NCBI GenBank assembly: GCA_003170575.1
Contig: PMZB01000247.1
Coordinates: 1-14,980 of the forward strand
Direction of reading: 5' to 3'
Source of the DNA: Chlamydiia bacterium
GTDB taxonomy: Bacteria; Chlamydiota; Chlamydiia; Chlamydiales; FEN-1388
DNA: 14,980 nucleotides
Of the stretch, positions 13,502-14,980 are shown piece after piece. The translations under genes and the position numbers were made by a program. The notes under the pieces were generated by a model, which saw only the letters and a program-made list of their open reading frames with translations, searched no databases and was not told the DNA's origin. Positions within the stretch are counted from its first letter, which is position 1, and each line of letters starts with the position of its first letter.

Positions 13502-14686
13502 CTAAAGCACCTTGGGATTAGACACCAGCGCTTGAAAACATTCCCCAAGTCCCTGTTTCCAGGGATAGCAAGTAACATGATCAAATTTTTTTACAAAAGG
13601 GTCTTGGCTTAGAACCCAAGCTTCACAATGAGGAATGTCTTTTGTGAGACGGACGAAAGAGCTTATCTCTTTTTCTTGAATAGATGTAGAGCTTTTGACT
13701 TCAATACAAAGGAGAGGTTTCCCAGGCCTTTCGATAACTAAATCTACTTCAACATCACCAGAAGTCCGAATAAAAGAAAATCGATACTCAGGTTGAAAAT
13801 AGCTGGCCAAACGTATGAACTCTAGTAGAATAAAATGTTCAAACGCCTCTCCATATCCCGCCGTTTTTGGTTCAAGAGGTATTGACAATCTCCTTGAAAG
13901 ACACCTAGTAACACCAGTATCGAAAAAGTAAAATTTTGCTTTCTCAACCAACCGTTTTCTGAAGGAATTATGGAAAGGCTCTAGAAAGAAACCAATCAAA
14001 GTATCCTCAAGAATATGGAAGTATTCTTTGATTGTCTTTTCATCTACTCCTACATCGCTTGCAATATTGGCATAGTTAATAATTTTTCCATTACATTGAG
14101 CCGCAACCTCTAAAAAACGACGGAAGGGATGTAATTTTCTTACCACTTGTTCTTGCCAAATCTCTTCTTTAAGGTACGTGTCAGTATATGCACGTAGAAA
14201 CTCATCTTTTTCTGCGTCCTCAGTAAACGTAAAGATTTTTGGCAATGTCCCCCATCGGAGCGCCTTTTCTAAATCAAATTGCTCTCCTAATTCAAAACAA
14301 GAGAGTGCATACAAATGATATACAAATGAACGACCTGCAAGCAAATTGACACCACCACGTTTGAGCTTACGAGCGCTCGATCCTGTCAAGACAAAGACCT
14401 TATCCGTCTCCTCAATGAGTCGATGGACTTCATCAAGTAACTTTGGAACTTTTTGAACCTCATCTATAACTACAAATTGAACCTCTTTTGGAAGAGCTTT
14501 GACCATAGCATATAAATTGCTAGGAGCGCGTAAAAACTGATCTTCGATAGAGGAATCTAATAAATCCAACCATAGGCATTTTCCTTTTTCAAACCGTTTT
14601 CTCAAAAGAGTACTTTTTCCGGTACCTCGAGGTCCAAAGAGGAAAATGCTATGCTTATGAGTAAAATGACATAAACGTGGAAACAT
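13502..14686 (-). CDS. solitary AAA_14/DUF4143-type ATPase with C-terminal nuclease-like fold
   Basis: Counted from ATG 14686 the protein has 394 residues, typical for the family. Residues 14-30 carry Walker A, LFGPRGTGKSTLL, with K24. Walker B is FVVIDEVQK with D75 and E76. A sensor-type LTGSSARKLKRGG follows, typical of AAA_14. The C-terminal third matches DUF4143: SGDVEVDLVIERPG then LLCIEVKSS, which is the D...ExK pattern of a PD-(D/E)XK nuclease-like fold. Between them is a winged-helix-like stretch (IINYANIASDVGVDEKTIKEY). I chose 14686 over an in-frame ATG at 14710 because AGGGAG (14692-14697) lies five bases before it and nothing suitable precedes 14710. Proteins of this family are common accessory genes with largely unknown function. 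No partner gene is adjacent, and the gene has its own operator-like promoter. Confidence 0.92.
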   Translation of the reverse strand: MFPRLCHFTHKHSIFLFGPRGTGKSTLLRKRFEKGKCLWLDLLDSSIEDQFLRAPSNLYAMVKALPKEVQFVVIDEVQKVPKLLDEVHRLIEETDKVFVLTGSSARKLKRGGVNLLAGRSFVYHLYALSCFELGEQFDLEKALRWGTLPKIFTFTEDAEKDEFLRAYTDTYLKEEIWQEQVVRKLHPFRRFLEVAAQCNGKIINYANIASDVGVDEKTIKEYFHILEDTLIGFFLEPFHNSFRKRLVEKAKFYFFDTGVTRCLSRRLSIPLEPKTAGYGEAFEHFILLEFIRLASYFQPEYRFSFIRTSGDVEVDLVIERPGKPLLCIEVKSSTSIQEKEISSFVRLTKDIPHCEAWVLSQDPFVKKFDHVTCYPWKQGLGECFQALVSNPKVL

Positions 14687-14691
14687 ACGTA

Positions 14692-14697
14692 CTCCCT
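14692..14697 (-). promoter_or_regulatory. ribosome binding site that decides the ATPase start
   Basis: AGGGAG on the minus strand lies five bases before ATG 14686, which is the usual spacing. It makes the downstream ATG preferable to ATG 14710 and shortens the protein by eight residues (MSNKKGVR). Confidence 0.6.
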
Positions 14698-14712
14698 TTT
14701 TATTCGACATTT

Positions 14713-14728
14713 ACGGAGCGCACTCCGG
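14713..14728 (-). promoter_or_regulatory. operator-like dyad 1, downstream of the ATPase promoter
   Basis: On the minus strand this reads CCGGAGTGCGCTCCGT. It is an imperfect palindrome with half-sites CCGGA and TCCG separated by six bases. It lies just inside the predicted transcript, between the -10 box and the first ATG. It shares 11 of 16 positions with dyad 2, and four of the five differences are purine-purine or pyrimidine-pyrimidine changes. Confidence 0.55.
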
Positions 14729-14743
14729 AAATGCACAACAAAT

Positions 14744-14759
14744 CCGGAATATACTCCGG
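14744..14759 (-). promoter_or_regulatory. operator-like dyad 2, overlapping the -10 box
   Basis: On the minus strand this reads CCGGAGTATATTCCGG, with perfect CCGGA/TCCGG half-sites whose six-base centre falls on the -10 box. It starts 31 bases from dyad 1, close to three turns of DNA, so a protein bound to both would sit on the same face of the helix. Occupancy would block RNA polymerase, which suggests repression, possibly by an unlinked regulator or by the gene's own product. Confidence 0.6.
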
Positions 14760-14776
14760 TTTTGCCGATTTGTCAA
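14748..14776 (-). promoter_or_regulatory. near-consensus sigma-70 promoter of the ATPase gene
   Basis: Read on the minus strand, TTGACA (14771-14776) is a perfect -35 box. It is followed after 17 bases by TATATT (14748-14753), five of six to the -10 consensus. Transcription should begin near 14741, leaving about 55 bases of leader before ATG 14686. This is the strongest promoter match in the window. Confidence 0.65.
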
Positions 14777-14980
14777 GCAACAAAGGAGGATTGGCGCTAA
14801 GTAACATGGTAAACTTGGTTGAAAATTTTTTTCTTGTACGCAATCCTTCTCTTCTGAGAAACAAAGAGAAGAGCAAAACAATGAGAAGATTTTGGCATAT
14901 TGAAAAATTTCGGCCACGAGCTAGCCCTTGCACATAAGGGGTCAAAGGAGTTGTAGTAAAAAATAACTGCAGAGATCACA
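14777..14980. other. non-coding right end, no supported gene
   Basis: I see no gene in this stretch. Several short frames are open on both strands, but none has a convincing ribosome site or recognisable product. An inverted repeat CTTCTCTT...AAGAGAAG (14846-14853 and 14864-14871, ten-base loop) is the only structure, and it has no T-tract. Confidence 0.4.

Noticed and set aside
14677..14945. Overlapping 81 to 86-residue frames at the right end on both strands
   Set aside because: They run through the promoter, operators and start of the ATPase gene, and lack ribosome sites and family features.

Overview
The window looks like chromosome of an environmental, amoeba-associated type of Chlamydiae (Parachlamydiales in the broad sense; Waddliaceae or Simkaniaceae would fit, but I cannot choose). 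The main evidence is SecA, which is chlamydial over almost its whole length, including insert segments characteristic of Chlamydia SecA. The giant DUF3638-type protein points the same way, since this family is otherwise mostly eukaryotic. Base composition is moderately AT-leaning and even across the main genes. I see no tRNA, rRNA, CRISPR array or insertion sequence.

Layout. Three genes read rightward in the left two thirds: an exported HAD-family protein (77-751), a small zinc-ribbon membrane protein (924-1349) and one enormous gene (1446-10229, 2927 residues). Two genes read leftward on the right: secA (10292-13297) and a solitary AAA_14/DUF4143-type ATPase (13502-14686). The giant gene and secA meet tail to tail over about 60 bases holding a small candidate terminator hairpin.

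The giant protein is the most interesting item. Its first 350 residues carry a His...Asn...Gln-x4-Cys arrangement like the CE clan of cysteine proteases and acetyltransferases (Ulp1/SENP, YopJ, ChlaDub). Residues about 1850-2470 carry a complete SF2/DEAD-type motor with DUF3638 and DUF3645 signatures. The motor resembles SecA in its motif wording, and secA lies beside it on the opposite strand. A host-directed protease or deubiquitinase coupled to a motor is my inference; nothing in the window proves it.

The second notable item is regulatory. The ATPase gene has a near-consensus promoter (TTGACA, 17 bases, TATATT) with two copies of the dyad CCGGAGT-N4-TCCG, one over the -10 box and one 31 bases downstream, about three helical turns. 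This looks like a dedicated operator. The secA promoter candidate also has an inverted repeat between its -35 and -10 boxes.

The genes do not form one pathway that I can see. secA is housekeeping (Sec export), the HAD protein and the zinc-ribbon protein are envelope-associated, the giant protein is a candidate host-interaction or unknown-function factor, and the ATPase is an accessory gene.
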